The notes under the pieces were generated by a model, which searched no databases, was not told the origin of the DNA, and was given only the letters and a program-made list of their open reading frames with translations. A stretch of 64,000 nucleotides of DNA from Mesomycoplasma ovipneumoniae (lineage in GTDB: Bacteria; Bacillota_I; Bacilli_A; Mycoplasmatales; Metamycoplasmataceae): contig NZ_CP142136.1 of assembly GCF_035918255.1 (NCBI RefSeq), positions 124,001 through 188,000 on the forward strand, given 5' to 3'. This document shows positions 24,001-35,960 of the stretch, piece after piece. Position 1 is the first letter of the stretch, and every line of letters starts with the position of its first letter. The translations under genes and the position numbers were made by a program.

Positions 24001-24626
24001 AATTAACTAAGTTTAGCGCTTGATCAAAATTAGGCAATGATCTAGACTATAAAATTGTTTTTGAAAAACAACCCGTACCAGCTACAACTGTTTCAGTTTC
24101 GACTACTTCATCAACTGAAACCGAAAGTTTACATATACCTTTTGGACTTGAGGACTATAAATTAACTTATTATTACAAAGTTTTTGATAAAAATACTGGT
24201 GTTGATAAATATCAAAGTCCAAAAATTGACTTAAATTTATGAGTTAATAAACAAGATACTCAAAAAGCTGAAAGAGATGAATTAAATAAAGCTGTTTTGA
24301 GTATTCCACCATCATTTTCGCTATTTTTCCTCAAAAAAGAGGAATTTGACAAGCTCAAAAAAGATGGATCTATTCAACCTAAAAGTTTTGAAGAAAGTGC
24401 AGTTTTCAAAGAAATTCAAGCAAAAATTCAAGAAAACAATAAAGATCTCAAAATTTCAGTTGTTTCAATAGATGAAGATAAAATTAATCCTCAAAAATAT
24501 AAAGTTGTGAATTTGCAAATCGAAAAAAATGCTACAACCACCGAAGGTTCTTCAACCGCTAATTCAGTTAAATCAAGTCTAAGTTTCCAAGTTAGAATTG
24601 CACTAGACGATTTTAATCAACAATAA
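21093..24626 (+). CDS. P97-like adhesin paralogue
   Basis: Surface protein of 1177 residues, a member of the P97 family of cilium adhesins. An N-terminal membrane anchor (about 8-30) is followed by RYTGENPRAELENLVSRVQN, close to the P97-type start of the gene at 63889. Residues about 391-470 are a low-complexity Gln/Gly/Thr/Ser linker. A Gly-rich linker (GGGGGGGAGGSGSAG) lies at about 907-936. No R1 (AAKPx) or R2 decapeptide array is present, so cilium binding cannot be assumed. P97-family proteins are usually cleaved on the surface, and these linkers are plausible cleavage or hinge zones. The P102-like gene follows after 27 bp with its own AAGGAG. Confidence 0.88.
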
Positions 24627-24653
24627 AAATTTCTACCATTTTAAAGGAGAAAA

Positions 24654-27600
24654 ATGCTTAATAAAGAAAATAAAGTAAAAAGTATAAAAACAATAGTTTC
24701 AACAGGTTTTTCGATCACCGCAATTCTTACAACAATCGTTGCAGTTCCAATTGGTCTTACAATTTTTGAGCGTTCATATAGTTCACAAATTTTTGGTAAT
24801 GTTGATAAAAATCAGGTTGTGGATCTAAAAACTCAATCAACTTTTAGCGAAGAAGATTTCATTAATGCACTTAATAATCTAAAGTTGCATGATCAATATA
24901 AAAATTTATCAGCAAAAACAGCTCTAGCCTTAGCCAACAATCCTTCATATGCTTTCAATTTTTTAAAAGCATATGACTTTAGTCCAATTACTAAACACAA
25001 TTTTCGGGTAGTTTTAGATATTGAAAAAGCAAGCGCCTCTGGAAGTGAAGTAAAAAACGTTGTAGTTTATGCTCATTCAGATCAATTTAAACTTACTTAT
25101 TCAAAACAAACTGACCTTAAAGGTTTTGCTCAAAGTGATAAAGCTGATGGAGATTTAGTTGGTTTCCAAATTGACCTTGAAAAGTCAAAATTAGAACTTT
25201 TTGGAACAAAAAGTTCTAATTTAACAGCTTCTGAAGTTGCTTTTAAACTTGATAATGATTTTCAAGCTTCTTATAAAAGAACACGTTCAAAATCACAAGC
25301 TTTTTCTGATGCTTTATTCGAAAATGGATTAGGTTATAATTTGGTTAACACCTTAGGATTGCCTTCAATTTTGGAAAAAGGTTATGTTTTAGCACCAAAA
25401 ACTGTTGAAAATCAAAAAGCTAAACAAGAAAAAATGGTTATAATAGGTGAGTCAGACACCAAAAGAGTTGACAGTCTAATGAAAGTTGAAAACTTAGTTT
25501 TCAAAAATCTTGATGACAAAGCCGGAACTCTTTCAATTTCTTTTGAACTAATGGATCCAACTGGCAAAGTTATCAAAGAATTTGACTTTCCAATTTTAGG
25601 AATTAAAAAATTAAGTGTTGATGTCAAAACTGTCGAGCAACAAATTCTTTCACAATTTAGCGATTTTGTTCAATTAAAACCTTTTGTGCAACTTGCGCTT
25701 GTCAAAGATAATCTAAGTTTGGCCCAAAGTATTTACAAAACCGATAATAACCCCGTTAATCTCGCCAAAGTCTTGAGCAGAATTGCGCAAAACTCGCAAC
25801 AAAATGGACAACAGAGCCAAGTTTCAACCCAACTTTTCCAAGACTCAGGCCAAAATTCACAAGCTAATAATGCCAAAGTTGAAATAAACCGTCAAGATTT
25901 TGGTGCTTTTTTCAATTTAAAGTCTGAGACAATCCAAGTTCCTGGACTTGAAGGTTATTTTGTTGATATTAATTCAATTGATTTAGCAAAAAATTTATCC
26001 CAAGCGCAAAAAGATAAACTTTTAAAAGAAAATAAAGTTTCTTTTGATGTTGATTTTCAAATAAAAAAACAACTAAATATTCAAGCTCCTTACCTTGAAA
26101 GTGAATTTGTTAAGTCAAATTATCCGCCAGTTCTTGAATCTTCGCTTGCCAGATTAGGAAAAGGAAATAATTCTAAATTTGTTTTAGTTGATCTTGGTTC
26201 TTCAAAATCTAGTTTTGAAGTTCAACTTGATTATGATGAAAATCAGCGAAAAGTTATAAATGCTGTTTTAAAACAAAATTCTCAAATTGACTTTTCAAAT
26301 TTAGACAAGATTAATTTTGAAGATCCAAAAATTCAAAACTTTAATCCTCTAGCTAAAACTTTTGAATTCAGAAAAAATCCTAATGGTCCAAAATTAACTT
26401 TAGAATATGTTAAATCTCTTGTTTCAGAAGTTGTTGATGATGCTAAAAAACAAAAAACTTTTGATCAAGTTGCTAGAAAACTTTTCTTTTTAGATTTTGG
26501 ATTTGAGGCAGATAGTACCAGATCTCTCCAAGATTATATAGCTAGAAACAAACCAAGATTTGAATCATCTACTCCTACAGATAAAGGCAGTGAAAAACCA
26601 GCAGAAGCTGAGAAAAAACCAGAAGGAGAAGTCGCGCCTGAGACCCAACCAGCAGATTCTCAACCACCGGCTGCAGCTACACCGGCAACACCTCCTGCCC
26701 CTGCTCCCGCCGCTGCTCCTGCTCCTGCTCCAGCAGCTCCCGCCGCTGCCGCACCCGCCCCTGCTCCAGCTGCTACTACCGCAACAACTTCAACAACCGC
26801 AAGTCAAACAACTTCATCAACAACAGCATTCCAAGATGATCAAACTACTGATGAACAAACCCCTAAAACTGAAGCTGAAACTGAACCAATTCAAATTTCA
26901 ACTTTCAAAGGTTTAGGTGTTGAACTTTGAGGATTTTTACAAAAATCTAATTATTCTGAACTTGGTCAAACTGATTATCAAACAGAAGTAGTTAAAAAAT
27001 CTGATAGTCAAATTGATGTAATTCTTAGTTTTGGTCCAACAACTGAAACAGAGCAAAAAGATGCAAATCCTAAAGCTATTTTCTCAATTACAAAATTAGT
27101 AGATGATACTGATTATGATGTTTTAAGAAGTTTTAATCCAACTGTATTTTTTGATTTTCGTGAAAATCAAAAAATAGATAGAACTGGTGAAGTTACAAAA
27201 ATACAACCACTTAACCGTGGTGATGTAAAAATTGATCTTGAAAAAGGTAAAGATCATGTTGCTAGTCAAGATGGATTATTAGTAAGTAAAGCTGCTGAAA
27301 TTAGTAGGGTTCCCGAAAATGCTGGTCAGACTTCAACTACTAATTCTAAAGAGCAAATTCTTGAATCTGGAGTAATATTTTTAGCTTTCCAACCTAATAA
27401 AATTAATGACAATAACAAACATTATTTAATTGGATCTAAAGATAGCAAAGGTATTTTCATTAAAAAAACTAAGCTTGGCGATGGAAAAACTGAGAAATTT
27501 GTTTTAGGTCTTGATGAAAATCCGGGAGATACTTCCTCTGGTGGTGGTTCAGGCACAAAAGTCGACTCAATTGTTGCTTTAGTTTCCGGAATTGATGGCG

Positions 27601-28142
27601 AAGCTGATACTAGACTCCAATTTAATGAATCAGAGTCAAGCACAGGTGGTTCTGGCGCTGGGGCCGGCAGTTCTTCTACTGCTGAGGCAACTAATATAAT
27701 TCAATTAATTTTTGGCGTAACTCCTCCAGATCCTTTTAGACAAACTAATGTAAACAAAGGCGAAGCAGATGATTTTGACTTTATTAAAGATGGAGATTTA
27801 ATGTTCTTAACTTTATTAAAGAATCAAAATAAGTGAACAATTTGGCTAACTTCAGCAAAAGCAAAAAACCCTTATACTCAAAGAATTTCTAGTGTTTTAG
27901 ACTTAAGTTTTTCATCTTTTGATCATACCAAAAATCTAACTTGAACTCATTTAGGTCCTAAAGTTGAAGCAAGTTCTACGACTACATCCGGAACTGAAAC
28001 CCAAACCGCCACAACCCAAACCGGGTCTTCAGCACAAATCTTGCTCAAAGGTTTTGCCGTTTATGACTCACCTACTTTAGCAACAAATGTTGAGGCAGTT
28101 TCAAGTTTAAATAATCATTTCATTAAAAAATTCATTAATTAA
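24654..28142 (+). CDS. P102-like surface protein paralogue
   Basis: 1162 residues with an N-terminal TM (about 15-38), partner of the preceding P97-like gene as in the p97-p102 operon. Residues about 660-715 are Ala/Pro-rich (PAPAPAAAPAPAPA) and encoded by an unusually GC-rich patch, followed by Thr/Ser. The C-terminal part has SGVIFLAFQPNKINDNNKHY and KGIFIKK, matching the P102-like protein of pair 2 (AVYLAFSAKG and KGIFIQK), so both share a C-terminal domain. Start chosen from AAGGAG six bases upstream. It ends at a strong terminator. Confidence 0.87.
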
Positions 28143-28167
28143 TTTTTTAATGAAATAAATGAGAAAT

Positions 28168-28207
28168 CAAAAAAGTAAACTTTTAAAGACAAAAGTTTAC
28201 TTTTTTG
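28168..28207 (+). terminator. Terminator of adhesin operon 1
   Basis: A 17-bp perfect stem (28168-28184 / 28191-28207, core AAGTAAACTTTT) with a 6-base loop AAAGAC and T run. Confidence 0.88.
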
Positions 28208-28249
28208 TATTAATAATAATACTTTATATTAAAATACAAAATAAATCAT

Positions 28250-28255
28250 TATAAT
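28250..28255 (+). promoter_or_regulatory. -10 box of the small membrane protein gene
   Basis: TATAAT 9 bases before the ATG at 28265, with no Shine-Dalgarno, which suggests a leaderless mRNA. Confidence 0.5.
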
Positions 28256-28264
28256 TATTATATT

Positions 28265-28594
28265 ATGCAAACAAACCCTTTTTATTCTGGAATTAGACTA
28301 ATAGATCTTCCTCAACCAGTTTTAATTAGTCTTTCTGTTATTTTTTTTGTTCTTGCGATAGTTTCAATTTCATTTCACAAATACACAAGAAAAAAAATTC
28401 AACAATACAAAGAACTTCAAATGGAAGATTGGAAAAGAGAAAATCCGGGCAAAAAACATTTCACTTATGAGCAGACAAAAATGTTTTTACCCGCTTGACA
28501 AAGAGCAAAATACAATGCCCACATTTTTTTGTCTGTAATTTTTGTTGTTGGCGGTTTTGTTTTTGCATTTGGCAACACACTAACAACTTTATAA
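28265..28594 (+). CDS. Small two-TM membrane protein of unknown function
   Basis: 109 residues with one TGA-Trp. TM1 is at about 18-38 and TM2 at about 84-105, with a charged loop (KYTRKKIQQYKELQMEDWKR) between them. Not recognised; no catalytic motif is seen. It stands alone between two terminators, with a -10 close enough to the ATG to imply a leaderless transcript. Confidence 0.7.
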
Positions 28595-28698
28595 GTCTAA
28601 TTTTTACTGTTTTTGTCTTTAAAATTATTTTTTCTTAGTTTTTTCCAAAAGTTTAAAAATTGACAATAAAATTTTTAATCCTTTTAGCTACCAAATAC

Positions 28699-28730
28699 AA
28701 AAAAATCCTATAAATTCATAGGGTTTTTTT
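28699..28730 (+). terminator. Terminator before the nrd operon
   Basis: AAAAAAATCCTAT pairs with ATAGGGTTTTTTT around loop AAATTC. Confidence 0.75.
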
Positions 28731-28746
28731 ATTTTTTAAGCCATGT

Positions 28747-28763
28747 AAAAAAAAAAAAAAAAA
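28747..28763 (+). repeat. A17 homopolymer upstream of nrdF
   Basis: Seventeen A residues about 40 bp upstream of the likely -10 (TGGTAAAAT, 28804-28809). Tracts like this often vary in length in mycoplasmas. Confidence 0.6.
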
Positions 28764-28859
28764 TTAATTTAAAAAAATTTTTTTATTTGCCTTTTCTTTT
28801 TGGTAAAATTATAGTCCATTTAATTTTAATTACTTAAAGAGCTATTTAGAGGTGAAAAA

Positions 28860-29912
28860 ATGAGTCAAGAAAACAACAACTTAAACTTAAAAATTAAACA
28901 AAAAAATGATTACTATAACCTTTCAGTTTCGCCTCTAGAGTATGCCTATAATAATTTTTCGGGCAAAATGCGGGCAGTAAACTGAAATGTCATCAATGAT
29001 CCTAAAGATTTAGAAGTTTGAACACGTGTAGTTCAAAATTTCTGGATTCCAGAAAAAATTCCGCTTTCAAATGATTTAGAATCATGAAGAACTTTATCAC
29101 CAGAATGGCAACAACTTGTAACCCGAACTTTTACTGGTCTAACTCTGCTTGATACAATTCAAGCAACAATTGGAGATGTAGCCCAAATTGGTCATTCTTT
29201 GACCGATCACGAGCAAGTTATATATGCTAATTTTGCTTTCATGGTAGGAGTTCATGCTCGTTCTTATGGTTCGATTTTTTCAACTTTTTGTTCAAGTGAG
29301 GAAATCGAAGAGGCACACAATTGAGTAATAAATAATGAAAAACTACAAAAAAGAGCAAGAATCTTAATACCTTTTTATGTTGGAAAAGATCCATTAAAAT
29401 CAAAAGTTGCTGCCGCACTAATGCCTGGTTTTCTACTTTATGGCGGTTTTTACCTTCCTTTTTACCTTTCCTCAAGATCAAAACTACCAAATACTTCTGA
29501 TATAATTCGTTTAATTTTACGCGACAAAGTGATACACAATTATTATTCAGGCTATAAATATCAAAGAAAAGTTGAAAAACTAAGTCCTGAAAAACAAAAA
29601 GAAATGAAAGACTTTGTTTTTGATTTACTTTATAAATTAATCGACTTAGAAAAAGATTATTTATATGACTTATATTCTGAAGTTGGACTTGCTGAATCTG
29701 CAATAAAATTTAGTCTTTATAATGCTGGCAAATTTTTACAAAACTTAGGATATGACTCACCTTTTACAAAAGAAGAAACTGAAATTGAACCTGAAGTTTT
29801 TAGCCAATTATCAGCCCGTGCAGACGAGAATCATGATTTTTTCTCAGGAAATGGTTCTTCTTATGTAATGGCGCTTGCCGAAGAAACCGAAGATGAAGAC
29901 TGGGAGTTCTAA
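28860..29912 (+). CDS. nrdF: Ribonucleotide reductase beta subunit, class Ie (metal-free DOPA radical) type
   Basis: 350 residues, supplying the radical for deoxynucleotide synthesis. The family fold is clear: LTGLTLLD-like FTGLTLLD (D98 kept), VHARSYGSIF (H132, Y136) and RLILRDKVIHNYY (H226). The three ligand glutamates of ordinary class I enzymes are gone: FMVGVH has Val129, ALMPGFLLYGGFY has Pro189 and RDKVIH has Lys223. This V/P/K set is the published mark of class Ie, in which Tyr136 would be converted to DOPA with NrdI and no metal. AGAGG precedes the ATG. It is first in the nrdF-nrdI-nrdE operon. Confidence 0.93.
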
Positions 29913-29913
29913 A

Positions 29914-30369
29914 ATGGAAGACATCAAAAAAACCTACGAATTAAGCGATTATCCTAAACCTAAAGGTGAAATTTTTCTTGTTTATTTCTCTTCAATTTCT
30001 AATAATACTCACCGTTTTATTGAAAAACTTGGATTGAAAAATCAAAGAATTCCAATTGATATGGATTCTCAAATCGAAGTTAATCAAGATTATGTACTTT
30101 TTTGTCCTACTTACAGCGGCGGAAAAGGTGAAACAAGCGGTTCAGTACCAAAACCGGTAATAAAATTTTTAAATAATGAACAAAACCGTAAATTTTGTAA
30201 AGGAGTTATTGCCTCTGGAAACACTAATTTTGGCGACACATACGCTCTTGCTGGCCCGGTTTTGTCAAAAAAATTGAATGTCCCTTTTTTATATCACTTT
30301 GAGCTCTTAGGGACTTCTGAAGATGTTATTAATGTTAAGACAATATTAAATAATTTTTGGGAAAAATAA
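29914..30369 (+). CDS. nrdI: NrdI flavodoxin-like activase
   Basis: 151 residues. A flavodoxin-like fold with the FMN phosphate loop near YFSSISNNTHRF and the flavin-contact segment VIASGNTNFGDTY. NrdI supplies superoxide or another oxidant to mature NrdF; in class Ie it is needed for DOPA formation. It starts 1 bp after the nrdF stop (GGAG ahead) and its stop overlaps the nrdE ATG (TAATG), so the three genes are tightly coupled. An upstream in-frame ATG at 29875 lies inside nrdF and is not favoured. Confidence 0.93.
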   Translation: MEDIKKTYELSDYPKPKGEIFLVYFSSISNNTHRFIEKLGLKNQRIPIDMDSQIEVNQDYVLFCPTYSGGKGETSGSVPKPVIKFLNNEQNRKFCKGVIASGNTNFGDTYALAGPVLSKKLNVPFLYHFELLGTSEDVINVKTILNNFWEK

Positions 30370-32531
30370 TGAAAACACACGATAAAAATCACGCTTTTAG
30401 TTCTAGTAGTTCTGAAAGTTATATTAGCCTAAATGCAAAAGCCAAATTATTTTCAAAAAATCCAGATTCATATAAATTTGATATTTTAGCTGGGCAAAAA
30501 TATATTAGTGAACATATTGAGCCTAGATTTAAAGTATTTAATTCGTTCAAAGACCGAATTAATTTTTTGCTTAGCCAAAATTATTATGACCCTAAAGTCA
30601 TAAATCAATATTCATTTGACCAACTTGAAGAATTAAATCAAAAAGCTTGAAGTTATAATCATTTTTTCCCTTCATTTATGGGTGCTTTTAAATTTTATTC
30701 TTCATATGCCCTAAAATCTGATGATAATTTGACATATTTAGAACATTTTCCTGATCGGGCTTTGTTAAATAGTTTATTTTTGGCTAATGGAAATTTTGAA
30801 GATGCTAAACAAATTCTTGAGCAAATAATGTTAGGCAGATTCCAACCAGCTACCCCAACTTTTTTAAATGCAGGAAAACTAAGAAGAGGAGAATTTGTTT
30901 CTTGCTATTTAATTAGAGTTGAGGACAATATGGAATCAATTTCGCGCGCAATTACAACTTCTTTGCAACTTTCAAAGCGTGGTGGCGGAGTTAGTGTTTT
31001 GCTGACAAATCTACGTGAATTAGGGGCACCAATTAAAAACATTGAAAATCAAGCAACAGGTGTAATTCCTGTCATGAAAATACTTGAAGACTCATTTTCG
31101 TATGCAAACCAACTTGGACAACGTCAAGGAGCCGGTGCTGTTTATTTAAATGTTCATCATCCAGATATCTTGTCTTTCCTTGATACAAAAAGGGAAAATG
31201 CTGATGAAAAAATAAGAATAAAATCGCTGTCTCTAGGAGTTATAATCCCAAATATAACACTAACTTTGGCCAAAAACAACGAGCAAATGGCACTTTTTTC
31301 TGTTTATGATACAGAAAAATTTTACCAAAAACCTTTTAGTGACATTTCAATTACCGAAGAATACTATAAAATGTTAGATAATCCCCAAATTAAAAAAACC
31401 TTTATTTCAGCAAGAAAATTATTTCAAACAATTGCTGAATTACAATTTGAAAGCGGTTATCCTTACATTTTATTTGAAGACACTGTTAATGATGCAAATG
31501 CTCATCCAAATCGTGTTGTAATGTCAAATTTATGTTCAGAAATTACTCAACCTTCAACTCCAAGTTCTTATTTTGCTGATTTAACATTTAAAGAAATTGG
31601 TCAAGATATCTGTTGTAATTTAGGTTCACTAAATATTGATAAAGCCATGGAATCAGGTAAAGATTTTCAAAAAATGGTTCACTATTCAGTCATTGGTCTT
31701 GATAGTGTCTCAAGAAATTCTGATCTTTCAGTTGCCCCTTCAATTCAAAAAGGGAATAATTTAAACCATGCAATCGGACTTGGAGCTATGAATTTACACG
31801 GTTTTTTGGCCAAAAACCAAATAATGTATGACTCAGAAGAAGCCCTTGATTTTACAAATATTTTCTTTTATTGTCTAGCTTTTGCCGCCTTTAAGTCTTC
31901 TTTAGAATTGGCAAAAAAATTTGGTCCTTTTGCTGGTTTTGAAAAAACCACATTTGCCAGCGGCAAATATTTTGAAAAATACACAAAAGTTGATGACTCA
32001 ACTTTTGTGCCAAAAACAGCTAAAATTCAGCAACTTTTTGAAGACTATCAAGTTGAGATTCCGTCTCAACAAGACTGGATTGAACTTGCCGAGCAAATTA
32101 AAATTCATGGAATTGCAAATTCACATTTAATGGCAGTAGCTCCAACTGGGTCAATTTCTTATCTTAGTTCTTGTACCCCTTCATTGCAGCCGGTTGTTGC
32201 TCCTGTTGAAGTTAGAAAAGAAGGAAAATTAGGGCGAATTTATGTTCCTTCATATCAATTAGGTCCAAAAACATACGATTTTTATCAAAAAGGTGCATAC
32301 GAACTTGGACCAATTCCAATTATTAACATCGTTGCCGAAGCTCAAAAACATGTGGATCAGTCAATTTCAATGACATTATTTTTAACTGACAAAGCAACAA
32401 CTCGCGATTTAAATAAAGCATATATTCATGCCTTTAAAAAAGGTTGCAAGTCAATTTATTATGTAAGAATTCGCCAAGATGTCCTTGAAGATTCAGAAAA
32501 TTATGAATTTTGCGAGTCTTGTGCCGTTTAA
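30369..32531 (+). CDS. nrdE: Ribonucleotide reductase alpha subunit, class Ib
   Basis: 720 residues; reduces NDPs to dNDPs. Catalytic features: the redox cysteine pair C179 (FVSCYLI) and C416 (DICCNLGS), the thiyl-radical C389 with E391 in SNLCSEITQP, and the tyrosine relay near the C-terminus (KGCKSIYYVRIRQ). It ends in a CxxC tail (EFCESCAV) for reduction by a thioredoxin/NrdH partner. The ATG overlaps the nrdI stop by one base. A bidirectional hairpin follows. Confidence 0.95.
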
Positions 32532-32561
32532 TTTTTCAAAATAAAATTATTTTGAAAAATT
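32530..32561. terminator. Bidirectional terminator between nrdE and dut
   Basis: AATTTTTCAAAATAA (32530-32544) pairs with its perfect complement at 32547-32561, overlapping the nrdE stop. It serves the two convergent genes. Confidence 0.75.
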
Positions 32562-32565
32562 AAAT

Positions 32566-33075
32566 TTAATATTGATTTTTAATTCTTTCAAGATTTTTAT
32601 TGTATTTTTCCAAATAAGCTTGAGTCACTTGATCAATACTTCAGTTCAAAATTTCAATAAAGCCAAGGAAATATTCAAACAAATTAACAAGAGTTTCTTT
32701 TTCCTTTTTATGCAGAAAATCAGAGGCTAAAATAAAGACTTTTTTAAATTGTTCGTTAATATCTTTGTTTTTGACAAATTTTGTTTCAAAAACTTGTTGG
32801 CTTTCAAAATGAATTCCGGCTGAAACAAGAAAATGAATTGCATCAACAAATTCTTCGATAGTTTTATCAAAATTAGACTTTTTGTTAATTTTTCAATATT
32901 TAAAGCTTTCAATTTCATTTGCAAATTCAGCAATTTCGACTATGGCAGCAATTATTACCTTATCTTGCCATTGGTGATCAACCTTTGTAATTAAATCATT
33001 ACCATAACTATATTCAGCAAAAAGTTTATCTAGAATTTTTTGTTTTTCAAAAATTAGTTTTAAATCAACAATCAT
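32566..33075 (-). CDS. dut: All-alpha dUTP diphosphatase (dUTPase_2 type)
   Basis: 169 residues with an internal TGA-Trp. Helical, with the metal-binding EIAEFANEIESFKYW block (ExxE) and the second acidic block EEFVDAIHFLVSAGI, as in dimeric MazG-like dUTPases. It removes dUTP and gives dUMP for thymidylate synthesis, fitting its place beside nrdFIE. The ATG at 33075 has only a weak GTGAAG. A TATAAT (33116-33121, minus strand) with a 17-base spacer to TTTGAA could be the promoter. Confidence 0.82.
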
Positions 33076-33311
33076 ATTACTTCACACAAATAAATATATA
33101 ATTAATAAATGTATAATTATATATTTTTTTGTTAATTTTTCAAAGAAAAAAATTATTCTGATTTTCCGATTTTGGCAGTTTGATGGCAAAAATTCGCTTT
33201 TTAGTGAATATAAATATGAAAAAATAGCGGTAAATCCGTGTTTTTTGACCTAAAGTCTTAATTTTTATTATTTTGAAATTAACCTTTTGCAAAAAATTTT
33301 TAAAAAAATGT

Positions 33312-33339
33312 TTGGCTTAAACAAATTTTAAGCTATAAT
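33312..33339 (+). promoter_or_regulatory. Element copy C promoter
   Basis: TTGGCT (33312-33317), a 16-base spacer and TATAAT (33334-33339). The homopolymer behind the -35 is short here (A7). It points at the 3' end of the oxidoreductase gene, antisense to it. Confidence 0.7.
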
Positions 33340-33544
33340 TAAACACACTAAGAATAAATTAATAAATTTTGATATTGAATTAAGGAGGAATAAGCTATGT
33401 TTTTGGCACAATAAATTCAGATAATGCCATTTTTTCCATTATGGCTTTAAATATAATGGAATGCCTTAAATTTAACCGTTTAGAAATCTGCAAATTTAAG
33501 GCTTTTAATTATTGCTCTTTCAAAACTTCATATATTTTTTTAGG

Positions 33545-33583
33545 CTCAATGTAAGTAAAAACGAGTTTTCTATTTACATTGAG
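33545..33583. repeat. Conserved stem-loop of element copy C
   Basis: CTCAATGTAAGTAAAA to TATTTACATTGAG, the reverse complement of the copy B hairpin with no change. Confidence 0.65.
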
Positions 33584-33751
33584 TTTAAATAGTAGTTGTA
33601 TTTTTTATGGTTTTTGTTATTTTGTCCATAAATTGATTTTTGCTAGTGTTTTAAAATTGTAATTAACTTTTGCCAAAAAAATTAAAAAGCGCCCAAAACA
33701 CGGACACTTTTTTAAGATTATCTCATCAAACTGGGAAAGTCGGAAAAAAAA

Positions 33752-34924
33752 TTATTCCACTTTTTTTGAATTATTTAAAATAGTTTTTCGAGCATTTTCA
33801 GGTAAAGATTTGCCATATTCAAAATAATGGCCAATTTCTTTAAAGGCATTTTTACTTATTTTTAATTTTTCAAATTCTTCCGGTTCGAGATTTAATTTTA
33901 TTGGTTGATTTTTCTCAATTTTTTCAACAAAATCAGGATCAGGCACAAATGCTGAAGAAATTCCGACAAAATCAGAAAATTGAATAGCTTCGACTGATTT
34001 TTCTAAGGAATTTATTGAACCACTAGCGATAACCGGGATTTTCCCTTGCAATTTTTCATAAACTACATCGGAAATTAAGCGGTTAAAATTATTTGATTTT
34101 GACCGAACTTTGTCGCGAAAAACGTCAAAGCCCCAACCGGCAATTGCAAGGTAAGAAATTTTTATTCCTCTTTTTTCAATTAGATCTAAGAAATCTAGGA
34201 AATTTTCGACTGTGTAACCTAAATTATCGCCTCTTCGTTCTTCAGGTGTTACCCGGTAACCTAACAAAAAATTAGGATTTTTTGATTTTAAAATAGTTTT
34301 TTGCACTTTTTCTAATATTTCTATTAAAAATCGAGATCTATTTTCAATATTTTGACAGCCATATTTATCATTTCGCTTGTTAGTATAATGTGAGAAAAAC
34401 TCTTGAGGTAATAATTTTTGCGCTGAAGAGATTTCAACTCCATCAAAACCAGCCTTAATTGCCCTTAGACAAGCATCTGCATATTGGCTAACAATTTTTT
34501 GAATTTGCTTTTGTGTAAGACGAAAAACCTTGTATTTTACGGGATAATTTCGTTTTTCAGCACTAGGCCCATAGCAAAAACCGTCTTTTTCAATTTTTGA
34601 AACCGAGTGAGAACCAGCGTGAATTAATTGCAAAATTGCGATACTTCCCTTTGATTTTATTGCCTTTGCAAGTTTTGCTAGACCTTCGATATCGCTGTCA
34701 TTTTCGATACTATGACCATATTTGAACAAACTACCTGACTTACAAACGTAAACTCCACCTGTAATTGTCATTGGTGCGCTATGGGCTCTAGCGCTAAAAA
34801 AATCTAAATCTGCTTGGCAAACCTGACCCTTTTCAGAAAGATTAAGATTAATTGGGCTAAAAACAAATCGGTTTTTTAATGTAAAATTACCAATTTGATA
34901 CGGTTTAAAAAGTTTGTTTTTCAT
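33752..34924 (-). CDS. Old yellow enzyme family NAD(P)H:flavin oxidoreductase
   Basis: 390 residues, no internal TGA. TIM-barrel FMN enzyme: N-terminal LFKPYQIGNFTLKNRFVFSP, LQLIHAGSHS, the GFDGVEISSAQKLLPQEF block, HYTNKRNDKYG and IENRSRFLIEIL. These match the OYE family; ordinary members have NxRxDxYGG. It starts 2 bp after lplA and is last in the gcvH-L/sirtuin/lplA operon. In staphylococci and streptococci the same group of genes is linked to lipoyl-dependent ADP-ribosylation and oxidative stress. The substrate here is unknown. Confidence 0.88.
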   Translation of the reverse strand: MKNKLFKPYQIGNFTLKNRFVFSPINLNLSEKGQVCQADLDFFSARAHSAPMTITGGVYVCKSGSLFKYGHSIENDSDIEGLAKLAKAIKSKGSIAILQLIHAGSHSVSKIEKDGFCYGPSAEKRNYPVKYKVFRLTQKQIQKIVSQYADACLRAIKAGFDGVEISSAQKLLPQEFFSHYTNKRNDKYGCQNIENRSRFLIEILEKVQKTILKSKNPNFLLGYRVTPEERRGDNLGYTVENFLDFLDLIEKRGIKISYLAIAGWGFDVFRDKVRSKSNNFNRLISDVVYEKLQGKIPVIASGSINSLEKSVEAIQFSDFVGISSAFVPDPDFVEKIEKNQPIKLNLEPEEFEKLKISKNAFKEIGHYFEYGKSLPENARKTILNNSKKVE

Positions 34925-34926
34925 GT

Positions 34927-35958
<1,032 letters not shown>

Positions 35959-35960
35959 TC

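Larger units (their letters stand above)
33166..33743 (-). mobile_element. Non-autonomous IS1634-type element, copy C (inverted, shortened)
   Basis: Ends CCGATTTTGGCAGTTTGATGG (33166 on) and CATCAAACTGGGAAAGTCGG (33724-33743). It is the same element as copies A, B and D on the opposite strand, but lacks about 200 bp of the middle. Flanking repeat 33145-33165 / 33744-33764 has 21 bp with 4 mismatches. The promoter and mini-ORF (33397-33414, AGGAGG at 33383-33388) are intact. Confidence 0.75.

Noticed and set aside
26560-26916. Leu/His/Pro-rich frame overlapping the P102-like gene
   Set aside because: It is a frame shadow of the Ala/Pro-rich patch, with no ribosome-binding site.
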